From: Polaromonas glacialis
Lineage (GTDB): Bacteria > Pseudomonadota > Gammaproteobacteria > Burkholderiales > Burkholderiaceae_C
Length of the DNA: 64,000 nucleotides
NCBI RefSeq assembly: GCF_000709345.1
Contig: NZ_KL448323.1
Span: forward strand, 1 to 64,000
Direction of reading: 5' to 3'
The notes under the pieces are model-generated. The model saw nothing but the letters and a program-made list of their open reading frames with translations. It was not told where the DNA came from and ran no database searches. The position numbers and the translations under genes were made by a program. Shown piece by piece: positions 1 through 8,546 of the stretch (its first letter is position 1; every line of letters begins with the position of its first letter).

Positions 1-940
1 TGCGGGGCGCACCCGTAAGCGACTTGACGGCGGCCATGGCTTCCATCACGCCCATCTGCAGGTAGTCCTGCATGCCCAGATCGCGATCGCGGGCATCCGG
101 GTTGCGCCACGAGATCATGAACACCGTATACCCCTGGCCGACCAGGTAGCGCACCATGGAATTGGCGGGCGACAAGTCAAGAATGTAATACTTCATGATG
201 CATGAGGGCACGATCAGCAAAGGCTCCGGCACCACCTTGTCAGTGGTCGGTAGGTATTGAATCAGCTCCACCAGGTGATTGCGGAACACCACCTTGCCCG
301 GGGTCACCGCCACGTCCTTGCCAACTTCGTAAGCCAGTGGTTTGAGCGATCCGGAACCGACGACGGTTCGGGCCTTGTAATCCTCCTTCAGGTCCCGAAG
401 GTAGTTTTTTTGCCCCTGGAGCAAGCTCTTCCCCATGGACGCCTGGCTCTTCTTGAGCACTTCGGGATTGGTCAGCGGCCAGTTGGAAGGCGACAGCGCA
501 TCGAGCCATTGGCGGCTGAAAAAGTCAACGACATGCTGGTGATGTTTGGCCACGCCATCCACTCTGGCGGATTCCCGTCGCCAGGAGTCACTGGCCTTGA
601 AGCCTTCTTTCAGTGCTTTGTAAGGCCATGATTTCCATGATTCATCGTTAAAGCGGTGGTCATTTTCCTGGCCCGGTGTTTCATGCGCATCGACGCCAGT
701 TCGGGTTTGCAAGGTATTGACCCAGGCCTCCCAGGAAAGCGACATGCCTAACCTGCCCAGGCGCGCTTGGCGGCTCGGCGAGACGGCAAGGTGCAGGGCC
801 CAATCTGCAAATGCCAAACCGAGCGAGATTGGTGACAGGCCCATGCTGGACTTGGAAAGCTGCAAATGCAACGCCCTGTCAATCGATGTCTCGATCGGAT
901 GTGACGGTTTTAGTGTCAACGCAGAAGGGATGAATTTCAT
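1..940 (-). CDS. phaC: Class I poly(3-hydroxyalkanoate) synthase, N-terminal part (runs off left edge)
   Basis: Polymerises hydroxyacyl-CoA into PHA granules. The frame is open from an ATG at 938-940 (a TGA stands in frame 30 bases upstream) to the window edge, giving about 313 residues. Recognisable class I PhaC sequence includes LGLAFADWALHLAVSPSRQA near residue 40, the stretch with NWPLTNPEVL, the long LLIVPSCIMKYYILDLSP segment and FMISWRNPD. Many annotators might start at the internal ATG at 745 (MSLSWEAW), but the conserved ADWALHLA block lies upstream of it, so I favour 940. The catalytic GYCLGG box would lie just outside the window. Bases 1-74 are repeated almost exactly at 6333-6406. 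Confidence 0.85.
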   Translation of the reverse strand, partial: MKFIPSALTLKPSHPIETSIDRALHLQLSKSSMGLSPISLGLAFADWALHLAVSPSRQARLGRLGMSLSWEAWVNTLQTRTGVDAHETPGQENDHRFNDESWKSWPYKALKEGFKASDSWRRESARVDGVAKHHQHVVDFFSRQWLDALSPSNWPLTNPEVLKKSQASMGKSLLQGQKNYLRDLKEDYKARTVVGSGSLKPLAYEVGKDVAVTPGKVVFRNHLVELIQYLPTTDKVVPEPLLIVPSCIMKYYILDLSPANSMVRYLVGQGYTVFMISWRNPDARDRDLGMQDYLQMGVMEAMAAVKSLTGAPR

Positions 941-967
941 GAGGTCTTGTGCGAATGAATTGAACAA

Positions 968-1018
968 TCAGGCAGCGGTGTGGCAACCGCCATCGACGTA
1001 AATTGTCTGGCCGGTCAT
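968..1018 (-). pseudogene. C-terminal remnant of an enoyl-ACP reductase (FabI)/SDR-type gene
   Basis: The minus strand reads GMTGQTIYVDGGCHTAA and then a TGA stop. This matches the usual C-terminal tail of FabI-like and other short-chain dehydrogenases (TGQ-I-YVDGG). Just upstream, from 1035, is the end of the dikinase-like gene, so at most about 22 codons remain and there is no room for a Rossmann domain. It sits where a fabI-like gene often follows phaC in Burkholderiales. I infer that most of such a gene was deleted. The short length limits certainty. Confidence 0.45.
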
Positions 1019-1034
1019 GCCGGTATGGCGGCAC

Positions 1035-2675
1035 TCATGAAGTGCTGTGTTTGGGGTGGTGATGATGGGCGGGGGCCTGCGCCTCTCGAAGTGCTCTGAG
1101 CCGATCGGCCATGGCGGCATCGGGCACGAAGACGGCGGCAACCTCGCCGGCGTAAACGATGCCTTCGTTGCCGTCCAGGCTGATGACATCGCCCTCCTTA
1201 AGCAGCAGATCCCCCAGGCGGATGGTCCGTGCGCTCAGGTCGATTCGCAGTGTTTCACAACCGACCAGACAGACTTTGCCCAGCTGTCGAGCCACCACAG
1301 CGGCGTGGGAAGTGCGCGCGCCACGCCCCGTCAGCAAGCCGGCTGCAAATTCAAGGGCCGCGATGTCACTGGTTTCGGCGTCCTGGCGGACCAGAACCAG
1401 GCTGGCACCTTCAGCAGCACGGACTGCGGCGCGTGCGCTGTCCAGCACAATTTCACCGGACACCACGCCGGAGCAGGCCGACATGGCCCGGCCGACCGGG
1501 CTAGCCTGCGCATCCGGTTCGCCTTGCGACGCCAGTTGCACCGTGCCAAGGTCTTCCTCGCTAAAGTCCTTCGTGCGCTCCAGGGCGGTGGCGGCGTCTA
1601 TCAGGCCCTCATCCAGGAGATCGAGTGCGATGCGGGCGGCAGCCAGGGGTGTTCGTTTGCCAGACCGTGTCTGCAGCATGTGCAGCACGCCGTCCTGTAC
1701 CGTGAATTCGAAATCCTGCATGTCAGAGAACTCACGCTCCAGGGTCTGCACCGCGTCCTGCAGCTTGCTCCAGGCGTCCGGCGCTACGCTGGCCAGAGCC
1801 TCGTGTCCATGGGCATTCCTGCGACCCGAAACAACGTCTTCGCCCTGGGCATTGGCCAGAAAATCCACCCATGGCTGGCGCTCGCCGGTCGTGGGATTGC
1901 GGGTGAAGCCGACGCCGGCACCCGAATGTCCACCGCTGTTGCCAAACACCATGCTTTGAATCGTCACGGCCGTCCCCACGGCAGCGTCGATCTGATTGAT
2001 CTCGCGGTAGGCCTGTGCCTTTTCCGCGTGCCATGACATGAAAACCCCCCGAATAGCTCCGGACAGCTGTGCATTGGCATCCTGCGGGAACGGCTGCCCG
2101 GTGTGCAACTGGTAGAGCGCCAGAAACTGGCGCGTCAGGCTGCGTAATTCAGCGAAGTCCAGCTGCCGCTCGTCGCGCCCTTGGGTGAGGCGCTCGATCT
2201 CGTCCTCAAACAGGGAGCCCGGCAAGCCTGCCACTACTTCGCCATAGCTGGCAATAAGCCGCCGGTAAGCATCCCAGACCAGTCTGGGATTACCGGTCTG
2301 GCGCAGCAGGCCGGGCAGGGTCTGGTCACACAGCCCGATGTTGAGCAGCGTCTCCATCATGCCCGGCATGGACACGGGGGCTCCGGAGCGGACTGAAACG
2401 ATCAATGGCCTGCGCACATCGCCAAGTACGCGTCCCGTCGCTTCCTGCAGGGCCGGCAGCCCGATGGTGAACACGGGCAGCATGCATTCTTCGGGTGATT
2501 TTGCGTAATGCGTTCCGATCACCAGCGCCGGCGGAACGGGCAGTCCGATACCTGTCATGCGCAGAAGGTTGTAGGCCTTGGACCCCATGGTCTCCCGGTT
2601 CGGCTTGTGATGGGGGGGCGTGTTGCCCTCGGCAATCAGATACAGATGTTTGGGCCAGAGGCTTACTGAGTTCAT
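1035..2675 (-). CDS. Pyruvate,phosphate dikinase-like protein lacking the PEP/pyruvate barrel
   Basis: 546 residues. The N-terminal ATP-grasp part shows ETMGSKAYNLLRM near residue 28, SVRSGAPVSMPGMMETLLN near 95 and a GVGFTRNPTTGE loop near 260. The swivelling phosphohistidine domain has GARTSHAAVVARQLGK, with the likely phosphoryl-accepting His near residue 457. PPDK proper is about 870-900 residues with a C-terminal TIM barrel that binds PEP/pyruvate. Here the protein ends soon after the His domain in a His-rich tail (AHHHHPKH). It may therefore phosphorylate its own His from ATP and pass the phosphate to a separate partner. Its ATG overlaps the stop of the upstream gene in ATGA, so the two are translationally coupled. 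PPDK family membership is clear; the substrate is unknown. Confidence 0.8.
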   Translation of the reverse strand: MNSVSLWPKHLYLIAEGNTPPHHKPNRETMGSKAYNLLRMTGIGLPVPPALVIGTHYAKSPEECMLPVFTIGLPALQEATGRVLGDVRRPLIVSVRSGAPVSMPGMMETLLNIGLCDQTLPGLLRQTGNPRLVWDAYRRLIASYGEVVAGLPGSLFEDEIERLTQGRDERQLDFAELRSLTRQFLALYQLHTGQPFPQDANAQLSGAIRGVFMSWHAEKAQAYREINQIDAAVGTAVTIQSMVFGNSGGHSGAGVGFTRNPTTGERQPWVDFLANAQGEDVVSGRRNAHGHEALASVAPDAWSKLQDAVQTLEREFSDMQDFEFTVQDGVLHMLQTRSGKRTPLAAARIALDLLDEGLIDAATALERTKDFSEEDLGTVQLASQGEPDAQASPVGRAMSACSGVVSGEIVLDSARAAVRAAEGASLVLVRQDAETSDIAALEFAAGLLTGRGARTSHAAVVARQLGKVCLVGCETLRIDLSARTIRLGDLLLKEGDVISLDGNEGIVYAGEVAAVFVPDAAMADRLRALREAQAPAHHHHPKHSTS

Positions 2676-4627
2676 GCCGTCATACCTGTTTTGGTGAGGA
2701 CCATCTTGCGCAGCGCATAACCGGCTGCGAGCAGGCCGTCAGAAGCTTTTTCGATCGTGGTGGCCAGGTCGTTGGCCAGGAGCATGCCGGCAGGCGAGGC
2801 ATGGAGCGAGATGACAATGCTCTTGCGGGCTTGACGCGACAATTCATCGCACAGCCGCTCCGCGCGCAACATGCGCCAGAGTGTCTGCAGAAACAGGTCG
2901 CTGTCGGCCGCGTCGCCGTGCTCACTGACCTGGCGCGCGATCTCGATGACCTTGACCTGATCCTGAATGGCTGTCAGGGTCGTGTCCGCCAGCTTGCGCA
3001 GCACCTCGGTGACCGGTGTCGGAAGCCCCTGAAGAGGCTCCCCTAGTGTCATGGAGTGGATGAAGAAGGCTTCTTCCAGGGCATCGGCCACATCATCGGA
3101 CTTCTCCAGAAGTTCTACTACCGGGCGCCACCGGCTTTGCCTCTCCGCGCGCTGGCGAGCGTCCATTAGCAGATGATCCGCCTGCCGTTCCCAGGTTTTT
3201 GCGCGCAGTACGAGGCTGGCGCTTTGCGACGAATCCATCGCTGCTCCGTTTTCAAGTGCATCGCACAGTGCCAGCGCAATCGCATGACAGTACGCCGCAT
3301 GCTCGGCCAGCAAATCGAACTCGAAAGTGCGCTGGCGCAGCACGCGAGCGAGCAGCATTTGTGCTTCGTCGGCCACCAGTGCCACAGGCTGCTGCTGACG
3401 CAGCATGATGCTGGACATGCGCAGGAGCGCCAGCAAAAATTCGCTTGCCGATGCCTCCCCTAGAACGTCATCAAGCCGATCACCGACGCGAAAAGCCTCG
3501 CTGTCCACCGCCTGCATTGTGCTGAAAACCAGCCGTTCTCCGCCCGCCAGAAGCCATGCCATGTGTCCCAGTTCCTCATCTGCGGCACGGCGCAGGATCG
3601 CCTGCGCCTGAGGCTTTTTAACGAAGTTCTGCAGGCGTTTGCGGGCGCGGTTCCAGTCAATGACAAACACGATGCGGGAGGCGACGGCCTCGAGTCCGTC
3701 CATGAGCAGCTCGTCGTCATCGGCTTTGAGTTCGGCCTTTCCCACCTGGTACGGCTTGCCTGCATTGAGACCGTCGGAGGTTACAGGGTCGTACACCGTC
3801 CATTCGAAACCTGCGGCCTCCAGCATCTGGCGAAAAAATTCAAAGCGCCCGGCATGAAGATCGGAATAGGTCAGGTTGATGGTGCGATGCTCCACCTCGA
3901 TCACCAGGACATGCACATCGTTGGTGCCAATGTCGTTCTGGATCAGGAGTTGCGAGCCATTGCGGGTCACGGCGGTGTCCAGGCCGGGGTGGTAAAACTT
4001 GAGCGGCGCCGTTCGATGCAGGCCTCGCATGAAGGCTTTGATCAGCGGGCGATCAGCTTCGTCGATTTGCCAGACATGGGCTCCATCAATGTCTTCGGTG
4101 GCGATCTCGCTGGCCATGGCGTTGAGTTGCTTGTGCAAATCCATCACCAGGATATGGAAACTGTCGCCATGCTTTCGGTCTCCACGGGTCAGGTCAGCCA
4201 GTGCCTGAGGCCCAAGCCCTTCCTCGTCTTCCATGACATGAAGTTTCTGCAACCAAAGGTCTCGCCGGGCCATCAGCTCCGGATGACGTTCACGCCCCCC
4301 TTCTGCAAGAGGACGGGCCATCAGGGTTAAATCCGACGCCAGCGCACCAAGCAACTGCCCCAGTTGGGGAATGACCAGCGTCCGGTCATCAAGGTAAGCC
4401 GTCTTGACCAGTTCCTGGAGCCAGGCCGTGCCATGCAGGCCGCACTGCGCAAGCTCCCGTCCCCAGTCTGCCGCAGGGTTATCCGGCGAAGCGGCATGCT
4501 GGGCAGCGGACTGGATCATTGACAGGTACAACTTCAGGCGATCATTCGCCAGCAGCGCCGCCTTGACCCAGGCGGGCATCAGCAGGGATGACTGTCCCAG
4601 GGATGCGACCGCTTTTTCTTTAAGCAT
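2672..4627 (-). CDS. Uncharacterised protein with PhoU/DUF47-like C-terminal region
   Basis: 651 residues, no signal peptide or membrane segment. I do not recognise residues 1 to about 380, which include a mixed alpha/beta stretch with LLIQNDIGTNDVHVLVIEVE and WTVYDPVTSDGLNAGKPYQVG. From about 400 on it is helical, with paired helices and acidic runs (EKSDDVADALEEAFF, LRKLADTTLTAIQD) like the PhoU/DUF47 helical bundles that bind metal and regulate phosphate uptake. It is the first gene of a pair with the dikinase-like gene (4-base ATGA overlap), which argues for a joint phosphotransfer or phosphate-sensing role. The PhoU-like assignment is from pattern only; function unknown. Confidence 0.6.
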   Translation of the reverse strand: MLKEKAVASLGQSSLLMPAWVKAALLANDRLKLYLSMIQSAAQHAASPDNPAADWGRELAQCGLHGTAWLQELVKTAYLDDRTLVIPQLGQLLGALASDLTLMARPLAEGGRERHPELMARRDLWLQKLHVMEDEEGLGPQALADLTRGDRKHGDSFHILVMDLHKQLNAMASEIATEDIDGAHVWQIDEADRPLIKAFMRGLHRTAPLKFYHPGLDTAVTRNGSQLLIQNDIGTNDVHVLVIEVEHRTINLTYSDLHAGRFEFFRQMLEAAGFEWTVYDPVTSDGLNAGKPYQVGKAELKADDDELLMDGLEAVASRIVFVIDWNRARKRLQNFVKKPQAQAILRRAADEELGHMAWLLAGGERLVFSTMQAVDSEAFRVGDRLDDVLGEASASEFLLALLRMSSIMLRQQQPVALVADEAQMLLARVLRQRTFEFDLLAEHAAYCHAIALALCDALENGAAMDSSQSASLVLRAKTWERQADHLLMDARQRAERQSRWRPVVELLEKSDDVADALEEAFFIHSMTLGEPLQGLPTPVTEVLRKLADTTLTAIQDQVKVIEIARQVSEHGDAADSDLFLQTLWRMLRAERLCDELSRQARKSIVISLHASPAGMLLANDLATTIEKASDGLLAAGYALRKMVLTKTGMTA

Positions 4628-4961
4628 GTGAATTCTCGATTTGGAGTGAAATTCACAGGCAATGCTAAAAGTTGGATGTGTCGAATTGATGACAATGACA
4701 GTCTTTGTGTTTCTAAATGCTTACATCTTTAGTTAAAAAAGCCTTTGCTGATACTAGGAATGATTTCATTCGATTCGCATTAGGTTACTGACCATGCATG
4801 GGTCACAGCCTTCCATGGGGACGTGAATTCACTCTGAGTCTGACTCGCTTTCGTGTCGCAATACGCCTTTTCCTATCCGCGTCCTTGTCATGATTCGTAT
4901 ACGCAATTCTGGTAGTCTTTTTCTCGGGAGCTACTTTTTTGCTAACCATGAAAGGTATCAA
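4628..4961. other. Intergenic region upstream of the 651-aa gene
   Basis: AT-richer than its surroundings, especially 4660-4780 (runs such as TTTAGTTAAAAAA). It should hold the promoter of the minus-strand pair that starts at 4627, and the 5' region of the small plus-strand ORF at 4962. No clear -35/-10 pair or operator could be assigned by eye. Confidence 0.4.
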
Positions 4962-5120
4962 ATGAGCGAAAGCCGCAAAGAACGATCTGAGCGCAAGGAA
5001 CGGCATGCCGAGCAAAGTCGTACCAGCCAACGCCGACGTGACAAGCAACAGCTCGCTGAACGGTATGAGGGGCGCCCAATTTTTCCGGAGCCTGAACCAA
5101 AGGGGGTTTACCGGCCGTGA
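4962..5120 (+). CDS. Small very basic/charged hypothetical protein
   Basis: 52 residues, beginning MSESRKERSERKERHAEQ and ending PEPEPKGVYRP. It is extremely rich in Arg, Lys, Glu and Gln, so likely a charged helix with a proline-rich tail. The frame is open 72 bases further upstream (ATG at 4890), but the ATG at 4962 has AAAGG 7-10 bases before it. No family recognised; it could be a non-functional ORF. Confidence 0.35.
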   Translation: MSESRKERSERKERHAEQSRTSQRRRDKQQLAERYEGRPIFPEPEPKGVYRP

Positions 5121-5328
5121 TCGGCCGCGTAGTAATCATTGCCGAGTTGATAACGTACCGCGCTCGCCTAGAGACTGAAGTCAAGTACACGCCATTAATG
5201 CAATCAAATCACAGGGCTACTTCCCCATCGTTGTCAGTCTGCCCAACCTAACTTGAATGCTGGGGTAGATAGCCGACACATTGCAGGCGTGGCAACCCCC
5301 GCGAACAATGAATACTGTCGAAAATAGG

Positions 5329-5363
5329 AGCTGCCAGCGCTTGATAGGCAAGCGCTGGCAGCT
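5329..5363. repeat. Perfect 14-bp-stem hairpin (AGCTGCCAGCGCTT arms)
   Basis: AGCTGCCAGCGCTT at 5329-5342 pairs perfectly with AAGCGCTGGCAGCT at 5350-5363 across a 7-base loop. The sequence around it (AAATAGG before, CTTTTGAC after) resembles the intergenic palindrome common in Comamonadaceae. It lies about 22 bases beyond the stop of the DASS remnant on the minus strand and may act as its terminator. Confidence 0.65.
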
Positions 5364-5385
5364 CTTTTGACTTGCAACCCGTGGC

Positions 5386-5665
5386 TCAGGCGCCAGGCAG
5401 CGTCATGTAGCCCATCATGGGCCAGTAGGTCAGGTCGAACACCACCAGCAGCACGGCCGCCAGGGTGAGGACGAAGCCGGTGCGCACGAAGTCGCGCGCC
5501 TCGAACGTGTCGGTGTGTCACCTGGCCCGACGCAGGCAGACCTTGCGCGGAGGGCATCAGCACGACGGCGGCCAGCGCTACTAGCGCAGCGATGAGGCCC
5601 GCGCGTTTGAGCCATCCGGTGGGTGCGGGAGCCTCCCCGGAAGGCGCTGGAATAGGAGTGTTCAT
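5386..5665 (-). pseudogene. DASS/SLC13-type anion transporter with a large internal deletion
   Basis: The start is intact: AAGGAATTCA before ATG at 5665, then MNTPIPAPSGEAPAPTGW, a membrane helix (LIAALVALAAVVLMP) and GLPASGQ, as in the first helix of DASS carboxylate/anion transporters. After about 50 codons the reading shifts and the sequence becomes ARDFVRTGFVLTLAAVLL ... TYWPMMGYMTLPGA and stop at 5386, the typical last helix of the same family. About 400 central codons are missing and the two ends are out of frame, so this is a clear deletion relic. Confidence 0.7.
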
Positions 5666-6406
5666 TGAATTCCTTCTTCGTGCTGATGCCTGCAATGGGC
5701 AGGTCTGTTTCCATTGCACCAGCGTCCATTGTCTGCCGACAATGGACTTCCCACTTCCGCCAGTGGCCTTGCGGGTCCGGCATCGAGAAGGTGAATCTTG
5801 TAGACAGAGCGCCAAGGCGAGACGTGATCCCGCATGGTGCCCACTACCAGCATGGGCGCCTTGATGTCCATGAGGGACACGCCCGTGCCCCCCAAACGGT
5901 AATGCCCGCAGGCCAGCGCGTTGTCAAGATAAAGCGAAGACAGGTATTCCGAATGCATGCGCTCGGTCAGGCGCGTCACGTTGGTGTTCCAGCTCATCAT
6001 GTCGTTGCCCACGTCGTCCTCGCCCAGCAGGTAACGATGCGTCTGGCGAGACCAGATCAACTCGCGGGAATTGAGAAACTGGAAGGCGCCGCCCATCTGC
6101 CGCCCCGACATGTAGCCGGTGCGTGCCATGGTCTCGCGTAAGGTCTGGATCTGGTCATCGTCGATAAAAACGCCAAGTTCGCCGGGTTCACTGAAGTCGG
6201 TCAACGACGCCAGCAGGGTGACCGTGGCCAACTCGGGCAGATAGCCCCATCGGGCGGCATTTTCCTTCAGGCCCAGCGCGGCGGCCACGATGGACAGGAA
6301 CGTGCCGCCCAGGCAGTAGCCCATCGCGTGAATGCGGGGCGCACCCGTAAGCGACTTGACGGCGGCCATGGCTTCCATCACGCCCATCTGCAGGTAGTCT
6401 TGCATG
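5662..6406 (-). pseudogene. Truncated duplicate of phaC (central/C-terminal part)
   Basis: Open frame of 247 residues beginning MQDYLQMGVMEAMAAVKSLTG, the same residues reached at the left edge of the window. 6333-6406 matches bases 1-74 with about one mismatch. It carries the catalytic-cysteine box GYCLGGTF near residue 31 and the Asp motif TMRDHVSPW. PhaC homology stops at SVYKIHLL: the C-terminal GGHNAG catalytic His segment is replaced by unrelated sequence (AGPARPLAEVG ...). There is no N-terminal half and the catalytic His is missing, so I call it a non-functional duplicate rather than a second synthase. Its stop overlaps the start of the DASS remnant. Confidence 0.75.
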
Positions 6407-6411
6407 GGGCC

Positions 6412-6492
6412 TACTACTTTCGCGTTGGCATTGTGCTGACGTTGCCTGTTTTGTTGGTCACGCTGGCAGCGCTCGCCCTTCGGCTGAGCTAG
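6412..6492 (+). pseudogene. C-terminal tail of an ArsB-like anion permease
   Basis: The plus strand encodes YYFRVGIVLTLPVLL ... ALRLS followed by TAG. This looks like the last membrane helix of ArsB-type arsenite permeases, which end in a similar RxGxxLTxPVLLxTLxAL pattern. The sequence begins abruptly six bases after the duplicated phaC segment ends at 6406, so 6406/6407 marks a recombination junction. Only 26 codons, so the family call is tentative. Confidence 0.4.
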
Positions 6493-6563
6493 AGAGGGAA
6501 GGGCGGCGCATCTCGGACAGTGCGATCCATCACAACCCCCCCATTGAGCACCTCGCGTGAAAG

Positions 6564-8072
6564 TCAGTTCGAACGCTCCTGCCCCACCGCGACGCCGCGC
6601 AAGAACTCTGCCAGTTCATGGTCTGCTTCAACCTTAACCACCAGCAGATTTGCCTGCACGAGATCGCGCGCCATGCCAATGTTCGTCTGCAAATCCGTGG
6701 CCTGCCGATACCAGCGTTTGGTGCGCTGCCGGTTCAGGAGCGGCTTCAATGCTTCGATGCCGTAGCGCGTTCGCTTGGCCAGAATGCGGGCTTGGTGTTG
6801 ACCTTCGAGCGTATCGGCATCATGCAGCGCCCCTTTGAGCTGCTTGTGCAGGCGGGCAATGCAGCGCCTGGCCCAGCGGCGAAACGACATGTCGAGAGCA
6901 TCCAGAGCTTTCCCTGATTCCTTCTGCTGAGGCAGCTCTTCCAGCCATTGCGTGATTCCAAGCAAGGCCGCGCCGACACTTGGCACTTCGAGTGCGTAGC
7001 AAATGGCTTTGCGCTGAACGTCTGCCGACTGCGTCAAGGCTTGATTCAACGCCTGCCACTTTTCTTCCCGACGGACATTGCCTGCCGTGTAGGCGTCCGC
7101 GAACTTCGGCAGGGTTTCAGTTCGTGCCACATCCAGGTCTCGCAGTTCACCGACCAGCGTCAAAAGCGTTTTCAGTGGCTCCCAGGAGGGTACCGTATCG
7201 GCATCAAGGACGGGCTTGAAAAGCCGGCAGGCACTTCTGAATCGTCGCCAGCCGACCCGTGCCTGATGTAGCACCTCAGGGGCATTTGAATGACGCAGTG
7301 TATTGAGGTTGGCCGTGAACTGACAGAACATTTCCCGGAGCACGCACTGCGCCGCCTCGGCGGGAACCATTTTGGCGTGCAACGGTGGCGGCTGCGCTCG
7401 CAGTGGGCGGTCCAGCGAATCCTCGGCCAATGCATAACCGCGCTCGGCTTTGCTCCGCGTTTCCGGCATCACCGCGATGCTGCGTGCGATCTGCCGGGCA
7501 AGACCAAACAGCGCTGATGGCTGGCCTGCCAGCAGTTCGAGTTCAAGCTCGCAAATAGGAATGCTTTTGCCCTCAACCACAATCTGTCCGACGTCGAGCG
7601 ACACCTCGACGATACTGCCGCCCGGCTTGCGCACGGCCCAGCTGGTCCGGTCAAAGCTGGTCACAAAGCATGGCGCAAGCTTGCGAAACAGATCGCCGTC
7701 AGGATCGATGTCTATCCAAGGCGTGGCTTCAAGCGCCGGCAAGGCCAATTGGGCACCAGGCACGGAGGTTTCCCATTCGCCGCGCTGGCTCAAGGCCGAG
7801 TTGCCTGTGCCACCCATCTTGAGGGTCTGCAGCCATTCAGGCTTTGCATCACTGCCCACGCGCCTGAGCCGCAAGGCCACACGCTTGCGGCGCAGCGTTT
7901 GCTCAGGGGTGTCGTAGTAGGTATTGTGCAACTGCAGATGGCTTGGCTTGCGGCGCGCCAGCCCAGGCATGCGGGCCAGTTTTTTTTCCAGTTCAGCCGG
8001 GTCGCATGCTGGTAGCGCAAGCTTGAGTTCTAACTCTTGTGGTCGGCGGGATAAGGCGTCGTCTTTTTTCAT
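6564..8072 (-). CDS. CYTH and CHAD domain protein (triphosphatase-like, polyphosphate-associated)
   Basis: 502 residues from the ATG at 8072 (MKKDDALS). The frame is open to an ATG at 8123 but the extra 17 residues look untranslated. The CYTH domain starts with ELELKLALP near residue 12 and keeps basic and acidic tunnel residues (RRKRVALRLRRVG, ICELELELL). The CHAD domain fills residues from about 235 to the end, with the histidine-containing helices HQARVGWRRFRSACRLF and HQARILAKRTRYGIEALKP. CYTH proteins hydrolyse inorganic or organic triphosphates. CHAD domains bind polyphosphate, and some decorate PHA granules, which would fit the nearby phaC. Transcribed alone. Confidence 0.85.
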   Translation of the reverse strand: MKKDDALSRRPQELELKLALPACDPAELEKKLARMPGLARRKPSHLQLHNTYYDTPEQTLRRKRVALRLRRVGSDAKPEWLQTLKMGGTGNSALSQRGEWETSVPGAQLALPALEATPWIDIDPDGDLFRKLAPCFVTSFDRTSWAVRKPGGSIVEVSLDVGQIVVEGKSIPICELELELLAGQPSALFGLARQIARSIAVMPETRSKAERGYALAEDSLDRPLRAQPPPLHAKMVPAEAAQCVLREMFCQFTANLNTLRHSNAPEVLHQARVGWRRFRSACRLFKPVLDADTVPSWEPLKTLLTLVGELRDLDVARTETLPKFADAYTAGNVRREEKWQALNQALTQSADVQRKAICYALEVPSVGAALLGITQWLEELPQQKESGKALDALDMSFRRWARRCIARLHKQLKGALHDADTLEGQHQARILAKRTRYGIEALKPLLNRQRTKRWYRQATDLQTNIGMARDLVQANLLVVKVEADHELAEFLRGVAVGQERSN

Positions 8073-8546
8073 GGCGTTCCGTTCACATTTCACAGTTGAT
8101 GGCGCAAGGGGCGACTGACCCAAGAGGATGCCGGGCTACCTGATGGTATGCAACCGAAAATTGTTACGGCCGCTGTAGCCAATTTTTACCCAAGGTCGCC
8201 AGAACTCATGAAAGCTGCTTGATCGGTCTTCAGAAGCCCTGTTTCAAGTTACGATTTTCTACCAATTTCAAAGTAGTCTCTTTAGGGCAAGCATGCAAAA
8301 TACGCGGCATGACAGCATGCAGGCAAAGCGTGAACAAGGAAATCGCCACCAGTGCAGTCACGGCGTCGCGTAATTGACCACGCCCGGTTTCGTTGCGGTT
8401 TTTGTTGCACTGCCGAATTCGATACCCCCATGCGGTTTTGCATGGATTCGTTGCCAATGACACGGAATTTCACACCTTCGGTGCAAAGTTGCGAGGTTTG
8501 AGGCGCTTTCAGAGGCCATTGTGCCTTTCAAATGGAGAAAAAGCTG
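8073..8546. other. 474-base gap before a small ORF
   Basis: Holds the promoter region of the CYTH-CHAD gene (minus) and the leader of the small gene at 8547. Short open frames on both strands lack codon bias and ribosome sites. No terminator, repeat or RNA gene recognised. Confidence 0.4.

Noticed and set aside
4803-5048. 81-aa minus-strand frame with a hydrophobic start
   Set aside because: No ribosome site, overlaps the more plausible plus-strand ORF, and an odd basic tail.
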